Assembly: GCF_021462225.1 (NCBI RefSeq)
Contig: NC_061808.1
Span: 17,769,119-17,833,118, forward strand
DNA length: 64,000 nt
Origin: Girardinichthys multiradiatus
Lineage: Eukaryota > Chordata > Actinopteri > Cyprinodontiformes > Goodeidae
Direction: 5' to 3'
Each line of letters opens with the position of its first letter. Within the stretch, counting starts at the first letter, position 1. The notes below the pieces were generated by a model. It searched no databases. It was not told the DNA's origin and saw only the letters and a list, made by a program, of their open reading frames with translations. This document shows, in pieces, positions 1 to 10,974 of this stretch. The position numbers and the translations under genes were made by a program.

Positions 1-76
1 GTGTTTGCTTGCTGAATCTGCGTAGGCTCCTGTTTCAAGTGGTGGTGCAGGCAGGTAGGGGAGGAAGAAGAGCAGC

Positions 77-103
77 AGGAGGAGGAGGAGGAGGAGGAGG
101 AGT
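77..103. repeat. (GGA)n microsatellite
   Basis: About nine GGA/GAG units in a purine-rich context. Confidence 0.8.
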
Positions 104-192
104 AGGAGAAAGGGGAGAGATCTACGGAAAAGGGCCTCGGAGGCATCCTGATACACATGCAGTACATTTCCATCTCCACATTACCTCTATGA

Positions 193-194
<2 letters not shown>

Positions 195-271
<77 letters not shown>
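195..271. repeat. (CA)n microsatellite
   Basis: About 38 uninterrupted CA units. A looser CA-rich zone continues to about 420. Confidence 0.97.
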
Positions 272-2779
272 GATGCGAGAAACATAACGAGTGTGTCCAC
301 ATGTGTAGCACACGCTAACACACTGTTCCCCACACAAAAACATAAAACAACACACACACACACAACCCACGCACTTGCAAACACACTCATAAACAACACC
401 TACTCACACACATACACACTGAAAAGCCACACATAAACACTTACACAAACAGTCTTAGCGCTCACCAAGGCGGTCGGTTCATCAGGGGGGTTAGAAATTT
501 GCATGGCTGGGCAAATTTTCCTTGTGCTAAACTCTAATCAGCTCCTGTATCTCTCAGACACCTGCCCAGCTCAGAAAAAAACTCAAACCTTAATATGCAA
601 AACACCTTCCCACCCTCCTCCACTGAGGCAGCTCCTCGGCCAACAGAAGACTTATTCACCTGGCCTCGCTAACTCTTTCCCACCCTGCCTGTCTTCTTGC
701 AAATTTTTGCATTATGTATTCAAATCAGCTGTTCCCCTTAAGCCTGTTTTAACAGTAACTTCCTGGTGCCCGGCGAAGAATGAGACACTTGTTGGAAGGT
801 ATCGCAGGAAAATTAGTAAGGGGGAACAAGATGTCTCCTGTGTTTGAGCGGACATGTTGTAAACTCTCTCCCTACAGGTGGACACATTCACAGTGTTTAC
901 GACTGTTATCATAGTTAATTCATTTTAAATGTTTACATTTGAAATGTAAACATTTCTTCCAGTGCATTTAAAGCCCTCTAACTTAATAACAACTTAATAA
1001 TTTTTTTCTGCAGGTTTACATGGTGGCACATTTTCTGAGACAGAAAGCCACCAATGAGCTTAAGGCCGTTGCAAAAACTATAGTGTAGTCGTAACAGTTC
1101 ATTTCTGTATGTAATAAATACGAAACAAAGATTCTAATTAAAATCTTCTAATATGTTTTAAAAGTTGTCATGAATGACTTTTTGTGTTTGGATTTGATAT
1201 CCTGGCCTACATATAAAGATGCATTATGAGGTTTGGATAACAGATATGACTGATCATTAAATTATTGGTTCCGTTTGCAACTTAGTGCAGTTCATTTACA
1301 AAAAGTCAGCTTTCAATAGATGCATTGTATTTACATGTATGGTGTCCTCCATATTTATTAGTACATATGATGAAGATGTGGAAATCTGCATCTTTTTTTG
1401 CAGCAGCCTATTCTCACTCCGAAGAGCTTCCTGTGGTTCTCTAACAATTAGCTCTGAGTTTCTTTTCGCCTCCCTTACCATCATCATCCATGGATATGGT
1501 GGCAAAACAGCCTTAGACCAGGGTCCAGCTTTGTTCCAGATGTTTTAAACTTTTTTATTATTTCTCTGACTGTAGATGTGGGCCACAGTAGGCAAGTTAT
1601 TCCTGGCTTACAAAGATCAACACACATATGACATAAATGAAAGGCCTGTTCTCTTTTCTTTGCCATTTTGAAGTGGCTACTAATTGACACATAATTGAAA
1701 AATAACTATTTCATTTTAATTTCCCCTTCAGTGTAGGATTATGCTACTGCAATAAAAGACCACTTTATTTGAACATGTTTTACACATATTTATCAGGCTA
1801 ATAAGTCCAACAGCCAGGATGAAACATCACCAATTAACATTTGTATAAACTGCATGTAAACTCAATGTTTCTGAACCAGTGTGCTCTTATAATGCTTTGA
1901 GAATAATTTGAAACTCAATCTTCCAAACACTGGTGTGGGCATTGTTTTATGGTGATTTAAGCCTGACCAGTCCTTGCTGTTATTTAGTCCACAACAAAAT
2001 ATGTTGAAAATGTGGATTTTTTAGCCCTTTGGTCCCATCACCCTAATCAAAGATCTTGAAGGTCAGACTTGAATGTTTTGATCAACCCAACCACTTTTTA
2101 AACTGTATTTGAAATTAAAAAATATCTTTTATTTATTATTTTTAACTTTTCAGCCACAGTGTTACATTGTTTAGAGGGAAAAACATTTTTCTATAAAATT
2201 TTACAAGTGAAACACAAACAAACATACTTTTAAGAGAAGGAGCCTAGGATGTCCAGATCAGTGATGACATACAGGAGCCAAGTCCCTGTAATGACGAATT
2301 ATTTTAAATTTTACTTTAATTATGTAGATATATTTCCTGTTTTCTAAGATACAAGGTTTGCTATGCATTGTTTTATGCTTAAAAGTTTAATTTCAGTCAA
2401 ACTAAAAGGAAAGAAAGTCTAATTTGCTGTCGATTTAATTTATTTTCCTGTAACTCACACTGATTTCTATCCTTATTAGGGCCCTGGCTAAATAGAAGAA
2501 ATCTTGCTTCACCCTGATGTGCTTTCAGTTGATTGAGACCTCATATATACAAGTGCTTCTGCCTGCCAGAGTCTTTCAAAGCATCCCTTAAGAGGTTTGA
2601 AGATGGATGTGGGGGAGATTGTGTGTGGGTGTGTGTGCGTGTTTGGGTGCACACAGAGCAGCCCCAGTGGACAAATAATGATGGAGAGAGACAGAAGGAA
2701 ACACAGGAAAAGAAAGTAAAGCCCTTTAAATGTGAGAGCTTGCAAAACTCCCACTGCTCACAAGGGCACTACGCTCCTG

Positions 2780-2946
2780 CACGTCATCTCTTTTCCCTCT
2801 TCTCTCCTTCCTTTCCCCCCATCAGTTTCCCCCCTTTCCCCTTCTCCCTTCATCGGTCTCTCTTTTGTCTCCGAGCTCTACCCTCCGTCGCCTATCTATC
2901 CATCTCCCTCGTCCCCCTCTCCCCCTCTTTCTCTCCCCTTCCTCTA
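2780..2946. repeat. Polypyrimidine tract
   Basis: About 165 bases are almost entirely C and T on the plus strand, in runs such as TTTCCCCCC and CTCCCCCTC. Such tracts can adopt triplex DNA. No gene role is evident. Confidence 0.7.
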
Positions 2947-3002
2947 GCTAAAACAGTAGGACGCTTAACCTTGATAACAGTGAGATTTTTTCCCCCCTCA
3001 AA

Positions 3003-3153
3003 GTGACACACACACACACTCTCCCACACACACACACACACACACACCGGAGAAGTGCTTTGCCAGCATGCCAGGCCGGTCCAAGGGACGACTGTACCCT
3101 TCGAGGTGAACAGGACACCGGGAAATGCAGCAACAACAAAACACACACACGCA

Positions 3154-3222
<69 letters not shown>
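3003..3222. repeat. Paired (CA)n microsatellites
   Basis: Two CA arrays (about 3,005-3,047 and 3,139-3,222) flank about 90 bases of unique sequence. The second begins with CG-interrupted units (GCACGCGCAC). Confidence 0.95.
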
Positions 3223-3227
<5 letters not shown>

Positions 3228-3726
3228 CAACTCACTCCAGATCTTTCTTAACATTAGCCCTTTAAAGCTCTTTTGTCAGCTGACATTGAGAGGAGCGCTG
3301 TCAATCATTAAACATTTCACACACAAAGAGACAGCAGCAAAAGGAGAAGTGTGAAAAAAACAGAACATGTTAAAGGTGAAGCTACCTGCCGGGAATTTAC
3401 GACAATGAACGGAAAGCACTGGATCGTTACACTGATGCTTGTAGGCAAATGAGGAGAGGGAACTAAAATGTAGTTTTTCAAAATATTAAATTACCCCCAT
3501 ACAGAGATCAAATGTAAGCTAATTACTGTCGAGAGGAAACTGCTGGGGAAGAAAAGGTGAAATAGGCAAGGTGTTAGTGTGTTTCTTCCTCATCAGAAGA
3601 AACTTCCTAAAACATGCTTTAGGTAGACTTGACTATGAATCTTCATTTTATTAGCTGGATTATTTTTAGCTGAACATGCTTAATATTTCTATATTTTTCT
3701 AATATATATAGTATATCGTACATTAA

Positions 3727-4947
3727 CTTGCAAAAGTATTCATAGCTCCTGAACTTTACCACAATTTGTAACATTACAACCACGAATGCCAATTTATGCT
3801 ATTGGGCTTGTATGTGATAGACAAAAAGCATTGTTGAGCAGTGGAGGAAAACCGATCTGAAAAATGTGGTGTGCATATGTATTCAGCACCTCTGAATGAA
3901 TACTGACTTTTTTGTCAATTATATTTTCAAAGTAGCTCAAGTTCAGTCAGTTTGGATGGTATGTGTCCAGTGTAAATGTTTAAGTTCTGCCACAGATTTT
4001 CACTTGGATTAAATTATTGCCCCTGTGGCTGTATCTTTAAGGCTGTTGTCCTGCTGGAAGGTGAACCTCTAGCCTAGAAAAGTCTTTTTCAGCTCATATT
4101 ATATTTTCTTCTAGCTCCATCCGTCTTCCAATCAACCAGCTTCCCTAAAAACACATGCCCACAGCATAATGCTGTCACCACCATGTTTCACAGAATGGAA
4201 AGTGTATTGGACGATGTGCAGTGTTAGCTGTTTGCCACACCGACCGATATGCATACAGGCCACAAATTTCAATTTTGCTCTCATGTGACCAGAGCACATT
4301 CTTCCACATTTTCACTGTGCCCCCTACATGGCTTGTGGCAATGACAAATGGGACTTAGCCTTGGATGACTTTCCTTTGATTACATCTTTTTTCTTGTCAC
4401 TTTAACATAAAGGTCAGATTTGCAGAGTGCACAAGTAACATTTGTTCTGTAAACAGATTCTTCCACCTGAGCTGTGGAAATCTGAAGCTCATCCAAAGCT
4501 CATGCAGGGCCTCTTGATTGCTACTGTGATTAATGCTCTCCTTGCCCACCCTGTTAGGTTAGGTAACTGCCATGTCTTGGCAGATTTGCAGTAGTGCAAC
4601 ACTCTTTCTGTTGTCAGATGATGGGTTGAACGATGCTTTGACGGTCAAAGTTTTGGCGTGTTGTTTTATAACCACCCTGCTTCATTCCTTCATGATGCTG
4701 TTCTGTAATGTTCTTTAATAAACCTCTGAGGCCTTCAAAAAACACTGGGATTTATACTGAGCCTAAATTACACATGGACTTTTTTTTAATTAATAGTGCT
4801 GAGGATATACATACAACACACTTATTATTATTTTCTCATTTCATTTCACAATTATGCACCATTTTGTGTTGGTGTATCAGATAAACCCCCAATAAAATAT
4901 ATTGAACACTGTGTTTGTAATGTATGAATAATTTTACAAACAGTGTA
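3727..4947 (-). mobile_element. Tc1/mariner-like DNA transposon relic, near full length
   Basis: The left end reads CTTGCAAAAGTATTCAT, the inverted form of the TTTTGCAAGGCACTG end seen on the copies at 9,887 and 30,236. The interior carries the antisense of the transposase region conserved between copies in this window (CACAGCATAATGCTG at about 4,161, then CCACCATGTTTCAC). The right part has the shared terminal block (TTTTGTGTTGGTGTATCAG at about 4,862). Many indels and stops are present, so it is inactive. Confidence 0.78.
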
Positions 4948-5113
4948 TTAGAGACTTGAACTCCTAAGTAAACGAGAATCAAAGGAGGACGAGCAAGAAT
5001 ATAACAGGATACAAATCGGATTCAGCATATGATGAATTTTCAGTTTTCCCTCTCAGCTCCTTTTCTTACAGAGCCTTTAGCTGCAGCCTACGTCAACTCG
5101 CTGAAACATTTAC

Positions 5114-5308
5114 CTCAAAGTCGTTGGCCTTGTTGTAGTGCATGTTGAGGGCTCGGAAGAGCTCGCAGTCCCGGCTGACGCTCAGCTCCTCGGCCCCAGT
5201 GACACCGTCGTTGATGGCCTGCCGGGCGAATTTCTCCATCTGGATGTAGTAGAACTCCCTAAAGTTGCTAAACCACTTGATCAGCTGGGAGGTGATGCAG
5301 CGGTTAAA
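5114..5308 (-). CDS. prox1: prox1 third coding exon (homeodomain recognition helix and start of Prospero domain)
   Basis: This exon is 195 bases, 65 codons, phase 0 at both ends. The acceptor TTCGTTCCAG ends at 5,309 and the donor GTAAAT begins at 5,113. It begins FNRCITSQLIKWFSNFREFY, which includes the DNA-recognition helix (WFSNFREF), and ends ALNMHYNKANDFE, where the homeodomain passes into the Prospero domain. The reading frame is intact, with no stops. The remaining segment of about 60 residues of the Prospero domain belongs to one more exon, which was not found to the left and is presumably outside the window. Confidence 0.95.
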
Positions 5309-8189
5309 CTGGAACGAAAGATGGAGGAAGAATGGAGGGGTCAGCAGAGGACAAGCTCAGTGTGTCAACGTGGTTCATGTAAGCAGCTTTTTGATTTGAG
5401 TTTGAATGAATCCTGTCTTATGTCAGGTAGCTGAGGCGTGAGGTAAGGTGGGAGGAAGCAGGGAGAGATAAAAGAGGAGCGGAAGAGAGAACACAGGTTG
5501 GAGAGTGAGGGACGATAATAGAGATATTAAGTAAGACAGCAAAGTGAGGAGGTTGGCGAGGGAAGAAAAGAAGAAACGGCAGAGAGAGCGTGTGTGTGGT
5601 TCATCTTCCCCGCTGGGAGCAGACCTCCCCCCCTATCATAACCCTGCAAGTGAAGGGAGAGGTGGAAGAGAGGGGGTGAGACCGCAAACACATAATTGAC
5701 CAGAAAAACGATTAAGTCATCATCTAAAGCGCCCTGGCCCGCAGGGGGGCTCAAACATGTACTTAACCCCGCTCACCAATTACACCCTTATCCTCCTCCC
5801 CTCTCTGCACCTCCCATGCAGGGAGAACGAAGAAGAAAAAAAAAAGAGCAAAACATAAGAAGACAGAGGCGATGAACGCTGCCGAAGAGGCTGTGGCTAT
5901 CTGATCTGTGCCGCTCGAATGAATTCAATAGGGTGAGGTAAACCTATTAGGAGCCTCAGCTGGTCCAGGCTCTTTTTCATCCTCATCTCACAGGGAAAAC
6001 TCTGTCTAAACATCCAAAACTCTAATAATGAAATCATGTGTTCTGAATTCTTGTTTAACTCCCTGAAATTTCTGCTTTTCAAACATCATCCCCTCTGCCT
6101 GTTCAGCTGGAAGAAAGGAGGGACAAAATGTTACTAAACGCTGAGTGCACTGCTCACTGGGGAGACACAGTGGTTTAGACATGGAGATTAGACTCCGGCT
6201 ATTGTTTGACAACACAGACATACAGACTCATCATGATCCGGGATGGCAGAACAGCACACCCAAAGTCATGAAGATTTGAGAGAAAGTTAGTAAATGGAGG
6301 AAACGTTTATAAAAATGTCTTTTCTAGAATGATCTGCAGATGAGATAATGGTAGACTGAAGAAGAAAAAGCCTGCTTGTATGGCAGGAGTGGGTGGGTGT
6401 GCATGGGGGGTGTGGGGTGGTAGCGGGAGGACGGGTTGGGATGGTTGCTGTTCTAAAGTGCAGGGTGAGCATAAATAGGGAAAAGAGAGGGCGGGGGTGG
6501 GTGCAGGTCAGCGCCACCGGACAATAGCATCTCGCTTGTGGTGGTAACGGCGGCGACATTTGCAGGGGGCGAGGGGAGGAACGTGAGCAGTCAGCAGGCC
6601 AGGGTCATGACATCTGAGTATCAAACAAACAAACCACTGACACTTACAAATATGTGAGCGGCACAGAGTTATTCTTAACACACGGCTGTCGATGTGGTGG
6701 AAAGTCAGGAGTGTGACGTAGTGCAAAACCTTTCGTGTTGTGTGCAATATTGACCCTGGCTGGCCCATTTGAATATGGATATCCATGCGTGCTTACATGC
6801 ATCTGAGCGCATGCAGTGCATAGTGAGATTACAGCCAGTGAAAGTTCCCTTCGCTCATATGGGAGACGTTTGGTGTCACTGTAGCAGAGTGACTGAATGC
6901 ATTTGTCACTTTGGACAAAAATTACTTTATTATGCTGACAGCTTGAGAAAAGATGTATTGCTGGTAAATACACTAAATTGCACTGCAGCCACGCCAACCG
7001 CCCTCCTCACACTCAGCTTCCAGTGGTCTTGGTTCATTAAGTTGCTACTGGGAGTACAGAAAGCCCCCCATACCCTGGATGCCAGCTAAGGATGGGTGTG
7101 TTCGCTGTAAAAGGAGAGAACCGGTTCAAAGGAGCACATTACTGTAGCTCCTTAATCAGGGTTGGCAGGGGTCAGCCAGCACAGACATGAGGCGCAGCGA
7201 GGAAAGTGTATGTGTTGGATCTGATACAATGTGAGCACAGAAGTGTGTGTGTGTGTATGCTTGGCTATAAGGCAGAGCAGAGAGAGACAGGGAAAGCGTG
7301 TTTCTCACACTCATACTCAAGAGTCTGCGAAAGGTCAGTGCTTAGTGCTAACAGCATAAGATAGAAAGTGGCATGCACACACACTCACATGCATATGTTC
7401 TGCTGATGCTTAAGTCTAAAATAGACAAAAAACACCCGGGTATCTTCTGTCGAAACTATAGCCGCCTGCAGAAAGTGCTCAGGTGTACACACATCTCATT
7501 ATCAAGTTTTGAAATTCGTACAGTGCTTTCCTTTTGGCTGTGGTTTTTGGCTAAAAGGCGTTTGGATGAAAAGCCAACGCTTTCTCGACAGTTGAGCAGA
7601 AAACACACAGATGACCTCAAAGCGCTCAGCTGCATCCAGAATGACCAGAGAGGAGGATAGAAAGACACAGAAGCCTGCATGGGCCTCTCTGTCTTTTTCT
7701 CTCCCTCTCTCTGTCATATAAGCCCCCTCACAGTCATCAGGGCTTTCCAACGTTTCCTGTTTTTGCAGGAGTGAATTGTGGGAGATAATCTGGGGCTGTC
7801 TATTGGCTGACTGCACACAAAAAGCGGCCCTGGAAAGCAGGCCTTTGTTACTGCTGCTGCTGTGACTCAAAATTCAGCCGCTGGCTTTTCTTTCCAGTCC
7901 CTGTACCCGCCGAGGTGCACATACCGTGCCACACCATCAGCGAAAAAAAAAAGAAGAAAAGAGCAGGAATGACATGCAGAAATGCAAACCCCTCCTCACA
8001 TTCGCTGCACCATGGCACACGACTGCCCCAAACACAGAAGCTGGTTGGTAGAACCGGCGGAATAGAAATGTGGCCACCAATGAGCAAATTTTGCCTTAAT
8101 CTGCCGCGATTCCGTAATCCGCAGATCAAACACTGAAAAATCTAATTTTGTTTTCTTGTTTAGTGTTTCAGTGTTGGTAAAAGATGCAG

Positions 8190-8330
8190 AGTAGAGATGC
8201 ACCAATCAATCGACCAATATCTCATCGATCAATTGGACATCAGCAGACATAATACTGAAAAAGGATTTTTTTTGCCCAATGCAATCCAAAATCCTAACAT
8301 TTTTGATCTATAAATGCATTAGCCAACACC
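8190..8330. mobile_element. Possible hAT-type DNA transposon end
   Basis: The block TAGAGATGCACCAATCAATC followed by ATCAATTGGACATCAGCAG resembles the ends of non-autonomous hAT-like elements common in fish. The second boundary was not found, so the assignment is weak. Confidence 0.35.
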
Positions 8331-9886
8331 ACATTTTGATTTAGTTTCCTTTTTTTCAGTTTAATAAAAAACAGTGATTGCTTTGATGCATCAAGGGAGA
8401 TAATCTTGTAAACGCCTCCTTTTCTATTGGATTTCAAAACTGCTCTTGCATCAAAAAACCTTTAAGTTTTACTCTGTCATGTGATATAGTCCTTATAAAA
8501 TAAAGATTGGCATGAAAAAACATATAAATAAATAAAATAAGTTAATTTTTGTTTGTTTTGTGGAAGAAAGCAATGTCAGATGGCTTATTAACTTGACTAA
8601 ATTATTTAAATCTGCTCCTTGATCTGCTGACCCCTACTCAAAACCCTATCTGTCATTATAAAGAAATGTCTTAAAGCCACTTGGATCAAATAAGCTGTCA
8701 TTAGTGACACCAACAAGGGTATTAAGAAAAATCTGTCAAAACATTTCAGAAACACTTAGACGGAATAAATAGTGTCTTAAAATAAGCTTAATTGAGATCA
8801 ACAACATCACCAGTGCCTCTCAGGTCCAGATCTGATTAGTCAAGACCCGATTAACCTTAAAAGACTTTTGTTTGAAGACAAGCCCTCGTTGAGAAGCTGT
8901 GCTGGCTGAATTTAATTAGATAGTCCCATTCCCATACACTTATTTAAAACCTGAGTCCATTGTCATTTACAGAGAACAAAACACAAACTAATGTGGCACT
9001 TAATCCCTTAAATATCTTGACCTTATTTAGATTTCTGTTATTTAATCTTACTTCTCATTAAGAAAATATCAATCAGTTTGACGTTATATTGATAATTAAA
9101 AGAAGAGGCATCAACATTAAGTCTTGCTTTCATATCTGTGAATCTTTTTTTTGAAGCTGTCAAATAAAACACTCTGAGAAGAATCATGTGATCTCAGAGT
9201 CTTGGTTCTTGGTGATGGCATACACGAGGGGGCAGCTGGTAGGAAAGGAAGCCTTTATCTTCTGATTTGAATAAGATGGCCTGGATCTGTCACAGTATTT
9301 ACCCCAATCATGGTCCAAGAGAGGCACACAAACACAAACACTCACACACACAATCAACAAACGAACTCATCACACACGATACAACAACTATTGTGTTGTT
9401 TTTCTTGTTGTCCTCTGCAGCTTACATATTGTGCTTTGTTTTCCAAATTTTCCGTCATTAAACTCCCAGCAGGGCTTATGTGCATCCGTGCCAGGGCTCT
9501 AAACCAGCTCTTTCACCTACACCCCTTGCTTTTTACCAAACCATCCTTCATACACCTGCTCTGAGAGCCACCATCTCCAGCCTCTGTCCTCTTCTCTGTC
9601 CTCTCTGTCCCTGCATATCTCATCCTCAGTGTCTCTCCAGCTCCCTCGTGCAAACCTATTTAACTTCCTCTTTTTTCGTCCTTTGCATAAACCCATAAGG
9701 TAGCGAGCAAAAAGCAGCCTGTTTCAAGACAGACAAGTATACATTGTTCGTTGTAACTGAGGCTGGGACATAATTTATAAAACAAACTTCCCTATTGTGT
9801 CAGGCGCAAAGAGATATTATGAGAAGGAAATTGAGCAAAAGATGGAGCAACAGCTACAATTGAAGGAAAAGTGTGCTTCTATTTAT

Positions 9887-10766
9887 ACAGTGCATTGCAA
9901 ATGTTTTCATACCCTTTAACATTTTTTACCCTTTTATTCATGTTGCTGTTTACGTTGAATTCATGTGATAGACCAACAAAGTAGCGCCTAACAATAAAGT
10001 GGTTGAAAATTGTACCATGCAATTATGTTTACCTCCCTTTACAGTGATACCCCTTAAAAAAAATCCAGTGCAACCATCTGGCTTTAGAAATCACCTAAAA
10101 TCTCACAGGGTAGTGTTCAGTTAATCTCAGTGGGACAACTGAAATACTACCAAGAGATGGCTGCCAACCTAAACTGAGAGGCCGAGCAATCAGAGCTTCA
10201 GAGTAGCAGCCAAGACAGAAATACTATTAATTGTGAATGCCAAGAAGACAAGAAGACAGACGACAAGCAATGTATCGAACACAACAAACATGTGGATGAA
10301 ACAGCTCTTGTCAGATGAAAAAAAACCTGAAAACCCCATCCTCACGGTAAAACGTAGTGGTGGCAGCATTATGTTGTGGGGATGCTTTTCTTTAGCAGGG
10401 ACAGGGAAGCTGTCAGATAGAAAAATGGATAGAGCTAAATACAGTGCAATCCAGGAAGAAAACCTGTGAGAATCTAAACCTAAAACTGGACCAACAATAG
10501 AACAGTTTAGATCAAAGAATAATTATGTGTTAGAATGGCCCAGTCAAAGTCCAGACCTTAATCCAATCAAGAACTGTTGGAGAGATGCATCCAATCAGAC
10601 AGAGATTGAGTTTTTCTGCAAAGACGAATGAGCAAAATATTTGGGCATTAAATGTCAATTGACTTCCTGCTGCTGTCAATGGAGACAAATGGTCTATCGC
10701 ATAAAAACCAAATATACATTAAAGATAGTGGTTATAAAGTGCTGAAATACTTTTGCAAGGCACTGT
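9887..10766 (+). mobile_element. Tc1/mariner-like DNA transposon relic with transposase fragment
   Basis: The element starts near ACAGTGCATTGCAAATG and ends with TTTTGCAAGGCACTG at about 10,751-10,765. A frame at 10,233-10,469 translates to [19 protein letters not shown], the core of a Tc1-family DDE transposase. Downstream, TGGCCCAGTCAAAGTCCAGA (about 10,536) matches the conserved W-P-S-Q-S-P-D-L stretch. At about 880 bases it is internally deleted, has no complete frame, and is inactive. It lies about 100 bases downstream (in prox1 sense) of the 36-codon exon. Confidence 0.82.
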
Positions 10767-10866
10767 TTATGAACTATGCTAAGGTGCTAAATTTATAACA
10801 AATAGGCATGAGAACACAAAAGCAGTTAAGTTAAAAAGGAAAGGTCGAAAGCAATCTGAGACTCAC

Positions 10867-10974
10867 CTTGACGTCAGAGAAAAACATCTTCAGCATGTTA
10901 GAGCTTGGGTAGCGGGTGTAGAAAAACATGAGCTTGGCCTTCTTCAGATGATTAGGGGAGAGGCCTTCCTGGAT
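10867..10974 (-). CDS. prox1: prox1 second coding exon (start of Prospero homeodomain)
   Basis: This exon is 108 bases, 36 codons, phase 0 at both ends. The acceptor TTTTCAG ends at 10,975 and the donor GTGAGT begins at 10,866. The translation contains EGLSPNHLKKAKLMFFYTRY and ends FFSDVK, which is the start of the divergent homeodomain of the Prospero family. It joins directly to SPYSGSN of the upstream exon, giving the family's usual order. The exon lies just left of a Tc1-like relic at 9,887-10,766 but is itself intact. Confidence 0.95.

Larger units (their letters stand above)
1..5113 (-). other. Last intron of prox1 (incomplete at left edge)
   Basis: The stretch follows the donor at 5,113 on the minus strand and has no recognisable coding sequence. 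I looked for the final prox1 exon (family C-terminal ending LQELLHE) and did not see it. It holds simple repeats at 77-103, 195-271 and 3,003-3,222, a pyrimidine tract at 2,780-2,946 and a Tc1-like relic at 3,727-4,947. Positions 900-2,500 are AT-rich. The segment at about 1,380-2,080 has the feel of an old dispersed repeat but could not be assigned. Confidence 0.7.
5309..10866 (-). other. prox1 intron between second and third coding exons
   Basis: This is a 5,558-base intron bounded by GT at 10,866 and AG at 5,309. No coding sequence was seen. It contains a possible hAT-type repeat end near 8,190 and a Tc1-like relic at 9,887-10,766. The rest is unremarkable AT-rich or mixed intron. Confidence 0.85.

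Noticed and set aside
187..399. Frames of alternating Cys/Val or Thr/His in CA/TG repeats (also 2,892-3,354, 22,388-22,644, 41,526-41,714)
   Set aside because: These are translations of dinucleotide repeats, not genes.
5138..5434. 98-codon plus-strand frame over a prox1 exon
   Set aside because: Antisense shadow of the 65-codon exon.
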